Assembly (NCBI RefSeq): GCF_040939455.1
Contig: NC_134116.1
Location: 70,201,900 to 70,265,899 of the forward strand
Source: Microcebus murinus
Taxonomy: Eukaryota > Chordata > Mammalia > Primates > Cheirogaleidae
DNA length: 64,000 nt
Direction: 5' to 3'
Numbering within the stretch: the stretch's first letter is position 1; each line of letters begins with the position of its first letter. Below the pieces are notes generated by a model. The model was not told the origin of the DNA. It made no database searches and saw only the letters and a program-made list of their open reading frames with translations. Positions 46,140 to 58,700 of the stretch are shown here, one piece after another. The translations under genes were made by a program, and so were the position numbers.

Positions 46140-47630
46140 ACTCACTTTTACAATTATTTATTGACAATTGTTATGTATGATTAATCTAAAAGATATTTAC
46201 TACCCAAAAGACATTATGCTACATAAAAATAGCAAAACTATTAATTACCTTCTTATCCATTTGGTACTTGTTTCTCCTTTTACCTTACATGTACTTCTGA
46301 CTATAAAGGCTAATCCTGTGGTGCTTAAATATATGTTAAATAAAATAGAATTAAATTATTCATTCTGAATATTAAGATAACAAAGACAGCACCAAGCAAA
46401 TAAATGGTAAAGGCATTTTTACCATTCCAAATGAAACTTGTGGACATTTGCCTCTTGTTTAGTAAAGCACTTGGCTAATCGGATAAAGATGTCATGAAGA
46501 GATTCTACGGGATTCTGGTATTATGACTACTATAGAAAAACCTTGTTATCATGTCATCAGGGTTTCAGCACTAAATGAGAAATATCCTGGCTAGTACCCT
46601 ATATAAGATGTTTCCCCTCCCATTCATCACCCAGAGGTACTATATTGCTTGTTTCCTTTTCTCTAGCGCCCTGTGACCTTGTTTTAACAATCAGTATCAT
46701 ATGACATGAATGCCTATTATATCTGTCATGCTACAGAGTAATTGTTTTTTTCCCACTCATCATTAATTAAGTTTTATAACTGAGAAATATAATTAGACAT
46801 AGAAGAATATAATTAAAAATAGATAAGAAACAAACTATTTTTTATGAATACAAAGTAATACCAGTATAATATAATAATTAGTCATATAAACTAGTTTGGA
46901 GGGGGTGGAAAATTTCATTAAGGATGAAGAAGATGATATTCTTTTTATTATGAACTCCCAGTTCTGATTTAGCACCACCAAAGGCAGGTCATGGCCTCTC
47001 AAGATATATTTTCTTATCTGTAAAATTGAGTTGCCTGCAGAACCAGGTCTAATCTTTAGCTGGACATTCAAGATTCTCCTTGATTGAATTTGAACTCTAC
47101 TTTGCAGTCTCATCTTTAACTACTACCATTCTTATACTTCATTCTAGACAATTTAATGTTTCTTAAACAATCCTGGCTGTTTCAACCTTGTGCCATTCCT
47201 TGGGACGGGGAGTCTAAATATTTACCTATGTCTTTATAAAGCATATAGGCTAGTTAATGCTTTACTCACATATTTTTAATATCACTTTATGTTAATATTA
47301 TAATCACCTAAAAATTGGTATGATCCCACAAATTAGACTATAGCTCTCCTTGGGGCTGAGACTGATTCTTATGATTCTTATATATATGTGCAGTCTATAC
47401 AGTATATAAAATAGTGGCCTGCTGTATCATATTATATTAATAGTTGTTTAATAGCACTAATTTGGATGAAAGAAGGTATACATTCCTCCAAATGATATAT
47501 TAATTGAACTGTCAGTTAGCTAACAAAGACAACCACCTGTGTACCAAAGACATCGCTAGAAGGTAGTCAATTAAACTCTTAAGAAGTTTACAGTCTGAAG
47601 AGGCACTGTCTAGTGTAAAAATCACCTTTT
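46140..47630. other. Unassigned intron
   Basis: A MIR/L2-like phrase at 46985-47045 (TCATGGCCTCTCAAGATATATTTTCTTATCTGTAAAATTGAG). Otherwise nothing recognised. Confidence 0.35.
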
Positions 47631-47639
47631 GATAACTTA

Positions 47640-49997
47640 ATATTATAACAACAATCAATTCAATCACCAAATTAGTAGAAAAATCTCATGACAATTGTGA
47701 CAAAAGAAAAATCATATGACAACATTCTATACCTATTCTGGACAAAAACTTAAACTATGACAAGAAAAGGAAATTCCTTAATCTGGTAAAGAATATCTGT
47801 AAAAAAGCAAAACAAAATAAAAAACCCTGTGACAAATATCCCAATTATGGCAAAAATATTTAAAACTATCCCTTGTGACTATGAACAAGGCAAGGATGCT
47901 CACTATCAAACTCTCACTCAACATTTTACTAGAGATCATGTTCATTAGAGTAAAGTAGAAAAACAAAAGGTACATACATTGAAAAAGAAGTAAAACTGTC
48001 AGTATTTGCAAATGATATGATTGTGCTCACAGAAAATGTAATAAAACATATAACATATGAAAATAAATGAGTGAATTTGATAAGGTTATTAGATAAAGTT
48101 CTAGAGTTGTAGGAAAACAACTATCTTCTCTGTATATCAGTCTTAAGCTCATACTTAAATTTTAGGAAAAAAAATTATAGCAGCTTTGAAACATATCAAA
48201 TACCTAGCAATAAATCTTATGAAAAGTGTGCAACACTTTCACACTGAAAACTAAAAATTATTTTCAAGAGACATTGAAGATGAACTATATAGAGAGGCAT
48301 ATATAAAGTAAATGATGTCATTTGCATATAAATATTACAAAGATGTCAATTGTCTCCAACTTGTTCTATATATCCAATGCAATCAAAATTAAAATCCCAA
48401 TATTTGTATTTTTTTCAGAAATTTGCAAGCTGATTCAGAAAATTAATATGAACATTCAAAGGCCAAAAACTGCCAAGTCAATCTGAGAACTAGATCTATT
48501 TATAGAGCTATAGTAATGAAGACAGTTTGGGATTGGTGCAAAAATAGACAAACTGACTGATAGAACTGAAGTGAAAGTCCCAAAAATTCAGAGATAGACT
48601 CAGACACAGACATTTTAGTGCCGGGGGAAAATATAGAGTCTTTTCAATAAACAGTGCTAGGCCAATAGAATATCCATGCAAAAAAATAAAATAAATCTTG
48701 ATTTCTACCTCCCGCCATACACAATTCTAGTGGATTTCAAATCTGAATGTAACAGTCAAAGCAATAAAGCTTTCAGAAGTGAACCGAGGAGAATGTCTTT
48801 GTGATGCTAGAATAGACAAAAATGCTTTAATCAAGAAACAAAAATCACCAATGATAAAAGAAAAAAAATGATAGATTAGAAGAACTAAAAATAAGAATGC
48901 AAAAGGGAACCCAAAGATTAGCAGAAGATATCTGCAATACAAACACCCAACAAAGGCCACAGCTCTAGAATATATAATGAATTCTTACAAATCAATAAGA
49001 ATAAAAAGACAACCCAACAGAACAATGAACCAAAGACTCATGCAAACATGTGACAAAAGAAGATAGGCATATGACCTTTTTTGTTCTTTATAAAAGCCAC
49101 TGAACTCTGTAAGTCATCAGGAAAATGCAGATTAACACTGTAATACAATACATTATACTTATGTATAAGAGAATGCAGAGCAACCGAACACTTTGGAAAA
49201 TTGTTAACCAGTAAAACTAAACGTAAGTCTTCACTATGACTCAGCACTCTATTCTTGGAATACTGTGGAATTCCCGAGTTATAGTGTTTATGTCAGGGGT
49301 CCTCAAACTTTTTAAACAGGGGGCCAGTTCACTGTCCCTCAAACCATTGGAGAGTGCGCACTGTGGGCCTGGGATGAGTCGGCTGCTAAGCAGGACAGGC
49401 ACTGGTGGCAAAAACACCCGGAGGGCCAGATAAATGTGATAGGCGGCCCGTATGTGGCCTGTGGGCCATAGTTTGAGGATGCCTGGTATATGCCCAACAG
49501 AACTCTATCTATTTGTGCATCAAAAAAATAAAAAATAAAGATGAAAACAAAAACAAATATGTACAAGAATGTTCATAGCAATACTTCATAATAGTCAAAA
49601 TATGTAAAACAGACAAATATATTCAGATATATTCACACCATGGACTACCAAATAATAATGAGAATCTAAAACTTTATGCAACAATATTGATGAATGTTAG
49701 AAACATAATATTGGGCAAAAGAAATCAGACAAAAGAGTTCATATTATATGATTCCATCTATGTATATAAATACAAAAGTAGGCAAAATGAATACATACTC
49801 TTAGAATTTAGGATAGTGGTTTACCTTGGTGGGGTAGTGTAAGGGGGCGTGTCTTTGAGAGTATTTGCAATGTTCTGTTTCTTTATATAGCATGGGAGAG
49901 CCAGGTGTTTACAATTTTTTAAAATCAACTGAATTGTTCAATTATGACATATGTACTTTTTTGTATGTATGTCATATTTTAATATAAAGTAAAAAAA
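47640..49997 (+). mobile_element. Old L1 (L1M-age) 3' part, plus strand
   Basis: ORF2-derived blocks in order: ACTATGAACAAGGCAAGGATGC, GTATTTGCAAATGATATGATTGTGCTCACAG, CCAATGCAATCAAAATTAAAATCCCA, GGATTGGTGCAAAAATAGACAAAC and AAACACCCAACAAAGGCCACAGC. A 3'UTR with TATATGATTCCATCTATG and an A-rich end near 49997 follow. Heavily diverged, many stops. A hAT element is inserted at 49294-49485. The left edge is approximate. Confidence 0.8.
49294..49485 (+). mobile_element. hAT non-autonomous element with intact ends
   Basis: 192 bp. The ends CAGGGGTCCTCAAACT and AGTTTGAGGATGCCTG are inverted repeats. The interior has AAACAGGGGGCCAGTTCACTGTCCC and GGCGGCCCGTATGTGGCCTGTGGGCC. Flanking 8-bp sequences GTTTATGT (49286-49293) and GTATATGC (49486-49493) match at 6 of 8, as expected of a hAT target duplication. 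No transposase is encoded. Confidence 0.85.
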
Positions 49998-52900
49998 AGT
50001 CACTCATTCCTCTGTTTGCCTTCTTTTACTCTGTGGTATTACATGATCCACTTTAATGCATATTTGAAATTCAAACCTATCCATTTGATTTACTTGTAAA
50101 ACAAAATTTCCCCAAGACCCAAAAGACTGTGACTTGCATTCTTACCAACACATAAAGGGAAATCACAAAGCTAATTTTATAAGTAAGGACTATTAAGTGG
50201 CCAGCTAATGCCATGATATGGTTTAAACATATCAGGAAATCTCCAAACTATGCTTAGAATGACCTATTATATTTTTTTAAATTTGACCACATTCATTCAT
50301 TCCTATGAGTTATGAATCTGTATCTTTTAGACTGCACTAGCAAAATAGACTTACACCTATGAGGAAAAGATACAATATTAGGATTTTTGTTTTTGAGAGG
50401 CCATGCTAGTCAGCTGGACCAAGAGATTTCTAGAGGCAGGGACCTCTGAAATATGAGGAAGAATGAAGCAGAAATAGACTTGACCTATTTTGTGTAGTCC
50501 TATTCTTAATTATACATATATACATGCAAACACACTCATCACTCGGCATATCTAAATTCTTTTTTCCCCCAAAGACAGTAAGATTTGATGGTCATATTTC
50601 ATTTTTTTCTTCTAATCCTAAAGCTATCCTATAATCAGAATAACTATAATATCTTTGGAAAGATACTATGATAGGACTCCTACTCTTTTGAGTTGCTATC
50701 TTAAAGCAATTAGTGAAGAGTTTGTATAGATCAGAATAATAAATACGAAATATCAATGAAAATACCCAAATCAATGTTTGTGTTTCAGGCAAGGGGTACA
50801 TTTATACACTTCTGTTTATATCTGTGGTTTGTTTGTTTTCACTGGACAAATGAAAGACAGTGATAACAGAGGTCACAGAGACAGGACTATACAAGTGGAA
50901 AGTATCAGAATGTATTGTGAAGCTACTGTGAAGGCAGGAATCCAATGGTTTCCAGGATGATATGATATGGTAAAGCACTGGGCCGAGCAAGCAATTTAAA
51001 ATCAGTTAGAGACAAGTGGAAGGCTGAATATCTGGGATGGGTAGATACAAATCACTAGCATTGGAGCTAGTGGCTTACTCAATGAAACAGGTAAAGTTTA
51101 ACAAGGTTATAGAGTAAGAGATGGCACTTTGCTGCTTCATGACACTTACATGTTTCATATGTAAAAGTGTGGAAGCATTTGTGTTTGGGAGGAATTAATT
51201 GTCAAACTATAGCGAATAGAGAGATTATTGCTATACAAGAAAGGGATATCATGTCAAACACTAATCCCCCAAATACAGTTCTTTCTCACTGCCAGCCTCA
51301 ACAGCTCAACCTAAATTGACTCTGTATTCCTTCAGTGGCAGAGCATTGGATTCTGCCACATGTGTCCCTCCACAATCCCTGCATAGTGTTCAAATTAGAT
51401 TCTTCTACTACCTAGTGTTTCACCATCACTGCTGCTGCTGATTAGGTTAATATTGCTTTTGATCAACATCCATCATTACTGCCACCACGGTAGCTCACTT
51501 TCGCAGTTGGTAGGAACATCTCTCTCTTCTCTTCATTTTATTTTGGTCAAAATGCAAAAAATAACCAATCTATCAACAAACAAAACATCATGAAACATAA
51601 ACTTAGCTTTAATTAGCTCATTCTCTATTTCTTAGATCTTTAAGGAAGAATGAAAAGAAAGGGTATCCAATTATCATGGCCTTTTCATCACCACAGGTTT
51701 ATCTTCTCACCAGGATGTAAGGAGGCCTGAAAATCTGCTACAAATGCTGGACAGGGCATCTTAAAAGATGAGCTTACCAGCTTGCCCAGTGGGGTACCCC
51801 TGGTTACCCCAACGCAGGCTTATAGCTACTTTTTGGCAGCCTCTCTCTATTAGAGCATGTACCCACAACCTCACAATCCCTTTTCCCAAATACTCTCCAA
51901 CTCTAAATTTCCCTCTTCAACAGTCTAATAATCCAAAAGGGAGTAAATTCTATTTCTTTTACCATCAGTCTTACCCTAAGACTCCAGCCTCCTGGATACT
52001 ATTCCTCAGGTTTTGAATAAACCTAGAAAACTGGGAAAATTTATGAATGAATGAAAAGCAAAATAAGAAAAATGAACAAGGACATGCATGATACCAAAGT
52101 ATTTGGTTTTTTTTTGCTAAAATAAGACCTGTCACTGGCAAATCTGAATTTTATGAATAATAGTAACATTAAAATTATATTTTAGTTTAGGTGACAAAAG
52201 TCCTAAGTAAAGAAAAAAGGAAAAAAATTCAGACTTATAAAAATGTTTACAGATCCTTACACCACAACAGTACAATTAAATTTAACCAAATTTAAACTAA
52301 AACAGACAACATTCTTAAAAAGTGATGAAGTCTTTCACTCTAGAATGAGTGAGACATTCAAATAAAGCAGCCATATCAATGAACAAATATCAGACAGCAA
52401 CTTCATAATGCTTAAGGGCTCTGTACTTTCTAACAGCACCCTTAATGGAAAAGTTAATGTAGCATTGAATAAAAGTGAGCTGTTCAGCTGCTGCAGTAAA
52501 ATCTTTAGATCATGGAAATAATGGATCATTATTCTTTCTCTATTTCATCCTTGACCAATGCAAAAGTAAAAAACATCAAAAAAAGAAAAAAATAAGTAAA
52601 AATAAAAGCTTATGATTTATAATATCCAATTAGTCCCTGACAAACTACATCCCTGTTAGACATTTTCTCCTGATAAATACCTCTAAGAAGAAAATATTTA
52701 ACCCATAGGCATCACAATTTAAACATTCAGGTAGCAACAATTTATTCATTAATTAACTGTAAGCAACCAACAGTAATATTATTTCATGTAATTATGAACT
52801 ATAAAAAGTGAGGAAGCATGACTTATGTTTTCATAAATTCCTTATTATTTCTGACTTTAAGATAACTTGTTATTTACAAAGCCAAAGTTCTATCATTTAT

Positions 52901-53434
52901 TATAAATTTCAACCTCACAAAAGCTATGATTTCATGTATAGTTCCTGAAAACTCAAGTTAACTTGTCACCTTAATAGATATTTGTGAAACAATAACATAA
53001 TAATGTATGTCCCATGTTTGTATTACATAAAAATAGTTGCACATGTCTGTAATGTAGTGGAAGTAAAGAATAAAATATGTCACTGTGTATGTTTAATCAT
53101 GATTCAGTTAAGATGTGGGGAAGAAAAACAAAAAGTCAAAGGATAAGCATTAAAATCATCTTATTCTTTGATAACAGGACAATATTTTCTAAGACTTCCC
53201 CTTTTGAAACAAAAAGCATTGTAACTTTCTTCAATTTCATTTTACAAATTTATTCTAAACATGCTGAACAAGTAAAGGATCACAGGAAGATGGTATACAA
53301 TGTGGTCTCGAGTTGAGATGGCATGACTCAAAAGTTACTGAGCAAAAATAGATGTTTTAGGTCCTAACTAAAAAATCAAAAGAAATGAATGCACACTATT
53401 AATTTTGAATCAGACTTTAATTTGGCAAATAAAC
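49998..53434. other. Unassigned intron
   Basis: Contains a decayed L2-like stretch at about 51740-52020 and otherwise AT-rich sequence. The minus-strand open frame 52335-52529 has no recognisable product. Confidence 0.35.
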
Positions 53435-53444
53435 ACACAATTTA

Positions 53445-53786
53445 GGCCGGGAGCGGTGGCTCACGCCTGTAATCCTAGCACTCTGGGAGGCTGAGGCGGG
53501 CGGATTGCTCGAGGTCAGCAGTTCGAAACCAGCCTGAGCAAGAGCGAGACCACGTCTCTACTATAAATAGAAAGAAATTAATTGGCCAACTAACATATAT
53601 ATATATATATAAATTAGCCGGGCATGGTAGCACATGCCTGTAGTCCCAGCTACTCGGGAGGCTGAGGCAGAAGGATTACTTGAGCCCAGGAGTTTGAGGT
53701 TGCTGTGAGCTAGGCTGACGCCACGGCACTCACTATAGCCTGGGCAACAAAGCGAGACTCTGTCTCAAAAAAAAAAAAAAAAAAAA
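53445..53786 (+). mobile_element. Young Alu, plus strand, lemur-type linker
   Basis: The best preserved Alu: GGCCGGGAGCGGTGGCTCACGCC...GAAACCAGCCTGAGCAAGAGCGAGACC, linker with ATTGGCCAACTAA and an (AT)n run (53595-53611), ATTAGCCGGGCATGGTAGC, right monomer with GAGCTAGGCTGACGCCACGGCACTC, poly-A. Target duplication ACACAATTTA at 53435-53444 and 53787-53796. CpG sites are mostly retained. The linker and the GCTAGGCTGACGCCACGG motif mark a strepsirrhine Alu. Confidence 0.96.
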
Positions 53787-53796
53787 ACACAATTTA

Positions 53797-54410
53797 GTTA
53801 AAGTGTTAAAACATTGTGTGTTTATTTCTTTGAAAGGACAAGAAAGTAGTCCCAAGGTGATTAATAATAATTAAATACTGAGAGATGAAAAATAAGCTTA
53901 CGCAAATTTTTAATTTTAATAATTTTTTTAAATTGTCAAAACATTTTAAAATCAAAAGCTAAATTTCTGACTTTAAAACACTGAAGTTGATATTGTTTGT
54001 CTTGGAAAACTTTTAAAAATGAACAATACTCTTCCATAGTTTTCTTTAGGAAAGTTAACTTCTATTAAATATTCTATCATGTATTTCTAAAACAATGCCA
54101 ATTAATAAGTACATTCACTTTGATAGTAGTGAGAGTATAAAGGAAAACTATAATGTAAATGATTAAAAATCAGAACAGTAAAGATATCTTTTAAGCTTGT
54201 ATAAATTTTATGGGCTTTGAATATTTCTATGATCAAATATAATACTGTACATATTTAAACTAGAAAAATAAAACACTAAACATGTTAATAACTTATTACT
54301 CAGATTTCCTTTCAAATTTATTAACAATTTGAAATATCCATTTACTTAATAAATGATAAAACTGAAGGATTTCATGTTTTCTAATTTATGCTCCACAATT
54401 CTATGAGGTA
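53797..54410. other. Unassigned AT-rich intron
   Basis: Nothing recognised. Confidence 0.35.
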
Positions 54411-55407
54411 CAAGCATACCTCATTTTATTACTCTTTGCTTTATTATGCTTTGAAGGTACTGCCTCTTCTATTTTTTTTACAAATCGGAAGTTTGTGGCA
54501 ACTTTGCATCAAGCAAGTCTATAAGTGCCACTTGTCCAGCAGCGTGTGTACACTTCATGGCTCTGTGTCACATTTTGGTAATTCTTGCAAAATTTCAACG
54601 TTTCATTCTTGTTATATCTGTTACAGTGGGCTCTGATTAGTCATCACCATAACATCTTTGATGTTACTACTGTAATTGTTTGGGGGCACCACAAACTGTG
54701 CCATATATGTGAACTTAATAAATGTGTGTGTTCTGACTGCTCCACCAACTGGCCATTCCTCTGTCTCTCTCCCTCTGCTTGGGCCTCCCTATTCACTGAG
54801 AAACAACAATATTGAAATTAGGCCAATTAATAATCCATCCTACAACGGTTTCTAACTATTCAAGTAAAAGGAATAGCTGCATGTCTCTCACTTTAAATCA
54901 AAATCTAGAAATGATTAAGCTTAGTGAGGAAGGCAAGTCAAAAGCCAAAACTGGCTGAAAGTGAGACCTCTTGTGTCAAATAGTGACAAATAGGCAAATT
55001 GTGAATGCACAGGAAAAGTTCTTGAAGAAATTAAAAGTGCTAAATCCGTGTGCACACAAATGATAAGAAAGCAAAACAGCATTATTGCTGACGTGGAGAA
55101 AGTTTTAGTGGTCTGGATAGAGGATCGAACCAACCACAGCATTCCCTTGAGCCAAAGCCTAATCCAGAGCAAGATCCTAACTCTGTTCAATTCTTTGAAG
55201 GCTGACAGAGATGAGGAAGCTGTAGAAGGAAACTTTGAAACCAGCAGAGGTAGGTTCATGAGGTTTAAGGAAAAAAAACATCTCCACACCATAAAAGTGC
55301 AAGGTGAAGCTGCAAGTTCTGATGTACAAGCTGCATCAAGTTATCCAGAATAGCTAGCTAAAATCATTGATGAAGGTGGCTACACTAAACAAAAGATATT
55401 CAATCTA
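54411..55407 (+). mobile_element. Tigger1 DNA transposon, 5' half
   Basis: Second Tigger1 copy, with its left terminus intact (CAAGCATACCTCATTTTATT, preceded by TA). The 5' region is followed by the transposase start region. A 101-codon open stretch (55048-55353) reads [19 protein letters not shown], then [17 protein letters not shown] and [18 protein letters not shown]. Upstream frames contain breaks. The sequence stops in the KQKIFN region, where a second Tigger-class element was inserted at a TA (55406-55407). The rest of Tigger1 is absent. Confidence 0.92.
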
Positions 55408-55702
55408 CAGTTAATTCTTGAATAACATGGGTTTGAACTGTGCGTGTCCACTTGTACATGGGGTTTCTTCCCCCTCTGCCACCCCTGAGACAGAAAGACT
55501 AATCCCTCCTCTTCTTCCTCTTCCTCAATCTACTGAACATGAAGACAAGCATGAAGACCTTTATGATGATCTACTTTCACCTAATGAATAGTAAATATAT
55601 TTTCTCTTCCTTATGATATTCTTAATACCATTTTCTTTCCTCCAGCTTACTTTATTGTAAGAATACAGAATATAACACATACAACGTACACAATATGTGT
55701 TA
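55408..55702 (+). mobile_element. Tigger3-like element inserted in Tigger1, right end lost
   Basis: Begins CAGTTAATTCTTGAATAACATGGGTTTGAACTGTG directly after TA, as in the CAGTTGACCCTTGAACAACA family. It includes CCTTTATGATGATCTACTTTCACCTAATGAATAGTAAATATATTTTC and ends near ACAATATGTGTTAG without its inverted right terminus. The join to L1 at about 55703 is a breakpoint. Confidence 0.85.
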
Positions 55703-58700
55703 GGAGAGGCCTCAAAATGGCTAGAGGCATCTGGTAGTCAACTACTCTACAAAAAGGAACCAAAACAGAGAGTACATAATCGCATTTTGAATAGATCATC
55801 TAAGAGAGAACACTGGAATTCAGTAAACAAGTGACAGGAAACACCTAAGGAAAAGAAGGAGAGAGAAGTGAGGCAGCCTGCTTAGGCCAGGGTCGACTGG
55901 GAACTCAGAGAGGTTCCCTAATGCAGGAAAGGTAAGTGAGCGATATCCAGTGGTCCACATTTCCACCAGACTCCTGTGATCCTACCACAGGAGAGCACCT
56001 CAACACTTATAGGCCCTGGAAATAACACAGAAAACTGCCTGGAAGCTGCATGATGGCATTGTTGAGTGATGGCATTGCTGCATGATGACATTGCTCTAGA
56101 GAGGGAGCTCATTTTGAGCCCCACATCCCCTAAATCCTAAGCAGCTACAGCATGGTGCCATTTTTGACAGCCTTGCCCCCACCAGAGTGCATCTGGCCCC
56201 GGAGCCCAACAGGCCCTGCATCCCTATATCCTGGAGTAACACTGACATCACCTGCCTGCAGCCATTGCTGCTTCTGGCTGCTGCTCCTAGGGCCAAAGTG
56301 TGAGCCACTGTCAGCAACCCCACTACCCATAGTGGTGGGGCCACCATGCATATAAAACTACCTTGAGGACAGACTACCTGGCCCACATTGGCCACAAGGA
56401 GCCAAAGTACAAGCTTCCTAGCTGTCTGCCTATGGCTCTTGCTAGTGAAAGCAACCCTACCATTCCCAGCACAATGTTTACAGTGTGGCCACTATTGGCC
56501 CAAGCTGAGCATTCTGCTGGGGGCTTGGGGATAACTTACCTTGTCTACCACAGCCAGTGAACGCATGCTCCACCAGGCTTGCCTGGCCTGGCTCTGTACT
56601 TCACTGTGCATGAGCATGCGATCCAGGGTCAGGGGGATTGCCCTGCCCTAGTACTACCATTGGTACCTGATCACTCCTCCTGAGGGCCTAATAACAGGCC
56701 CACCAAACCAGCCACTACCATCCCAGTTGGCACATTCTGGATGCAGACATGTGGGCCTAGGGATGGGCTCACACGGTCTGTTGCAACCACAGGGCTGGGC
56801 CATCCTTAACACAGCATAGACCACTTGGGAACCACAGTTACTGCCACTGCCCATACCGTGTCTGCTGCCCAGGGGCCCAAGGACACATCAACATGTCTGG
56901 GCCCACTACTGTCACTACCAGCCTCCAAGCAAGCTGCCTAGAAGTTCAAGAATCAGCCTACCTGGATTCACTAATACTGTTACCAGCATATACCACCCTG
57001 GGGCCTAAGGATAGGAACACTTAACCTGCTGCTGACACTACTGGGCCCCAAGCACTGGCCCTCCTGGTGTCCCAATTCCCAAAAAACTTCAACAGAGCCT
57101 CCATTAACAACCATGCTCAAAGCCACTGAGGAAATCACAGATACCACTGACACTGTTTACAGTCAAAGAAATTATATGGTGACTACACTATTGCATGTAC
57201 TCATTTTCAAAGTCAAAGTACCCTTCTCAACAGCACAATAGATAACACTGTAAGCTGAAAAAGCCCTTCCTTATAAAATCAAATTCAGAGAATTGGAAGA
57301 AACAAATCTTATGCCAGATGTACAGATATCAATATAAGGACCCAAGAAATATGAAAAAACCAGGAAATATGACACCACCAAAGGAACACAATAATTCTCC
57401 AGTAATAGATTATAATGAAAAAGAAATTTATCAAAGAGATATCACAAAAAGAACCAAACAGAATTCATGGAACTGAAGAATTTCTTAAATGAAATAAAAA
57501 ATATATTCAAAAGCTTCAACAATAAACTATATCAAACATACAAATGAATTTCAGAACTTGAAAAAAACAGGTTTTGTGAAAGAACCCAGTTAGGTAAAAA
57601 AGAAAAATGAATTAAAAAACAAGCAAAGCTTTTGTAACATATGGAACACCATATAGTGACCAAATATTAGAATTATCCAGGTCCTAGAGGCAAAGAGAGA
57701 ATGAAAGGGTTAGAAATCCTATTTAACAAAAGAATACTTGAAAGCTTCCAAAGTCTACCAAGAGATTTACACATTCAGATATAGGAAACTCAGAGAATCC
57801 CAAAGAGATACAATTCAAAAAGGTTTTCTCCACAGCACGTTATACTCCAATTGTCAAAAGTTAAGGACAGAGAAGTCTAAAAACAGAAAGAAAAAAGTGT
57901 CTAGTCACTTATAAGGGAACTCCAATCAGACTAACAGTGGATTTCTCAGCAGAAATCTTAAAGGCTGCAGAGAATGGGATGATACATTTCAAAGTGCTAA
58001 AAGAAAAAACCTTATCAGTCAAGGATACTATACCCAGCAAAGTTATATTTCTTAAATGAAGGAAAACAAGGTCTTTGCCAGACAAGCAAAAGATGAGGGA
58101 ATTCATCAACACTAGACCAATCCACTAAGAGATGTTTAAGGGAGTCCTACACCTAGAAGTGAAAAGCTATCTATCATCATGAAAACACATCAAAGTATAT
58201 TACTGCCCACTAGTAGAGCAAACACACAAATAAGGAAGATAAAGGACACAATTGTTACTGCTACAGAAAACCACCAAATGACGATTAAAAAAAAAAAAAG
58301 AAAGGAACAAAGGAGATATAAAATAATCAGAAATCAATTAATAAAATGGCAGGAATAAATTCTCACATATCAATAATATTCTTGAATGTAAATGGATTAA
58401 ATTTTCCAGTTAACAGATAGACCACCTGAATGGATGAAAAAACATGACCCAAATATATGTTGCCTAAAAGAATTTCATATTATCTGTAAAGATACTTATA
58501 GACTAAAAGTAAAGGGATGGAAAAAGATATTCCATGCAAACAGAAAGCAAAAAAGAGGAGGAGTAGTTATATTTATATCAGATAAAACGGATTTTAGGCC
58601 AGGCTCAGTGGCTTATACCTGTAATCCCAACACTTTCACTGGACAATGTGAGGGGACTGCTTGAGGCTAGGAGCCTGGGCAATATAGTAAGACCCATATT

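Noticed and set aside
51280..51520. More even-composition segment that might be an exon
   Set aside because: Stop codons in all minus-strand frames and no matching splice sites; more likely a decayed repeat.
55048..55353. 101-codon open frame
   Set aside because: Fragment of Tigger1 transposase without the catalytic half; a dead transposon, not a domesticated TIGD gene.
56096..56395. 99-codon minus-strand open frame in GC-rich sequence
   Set aside because: Antisense of the L1 5'UTR, where fewer AT-rich stops occur.
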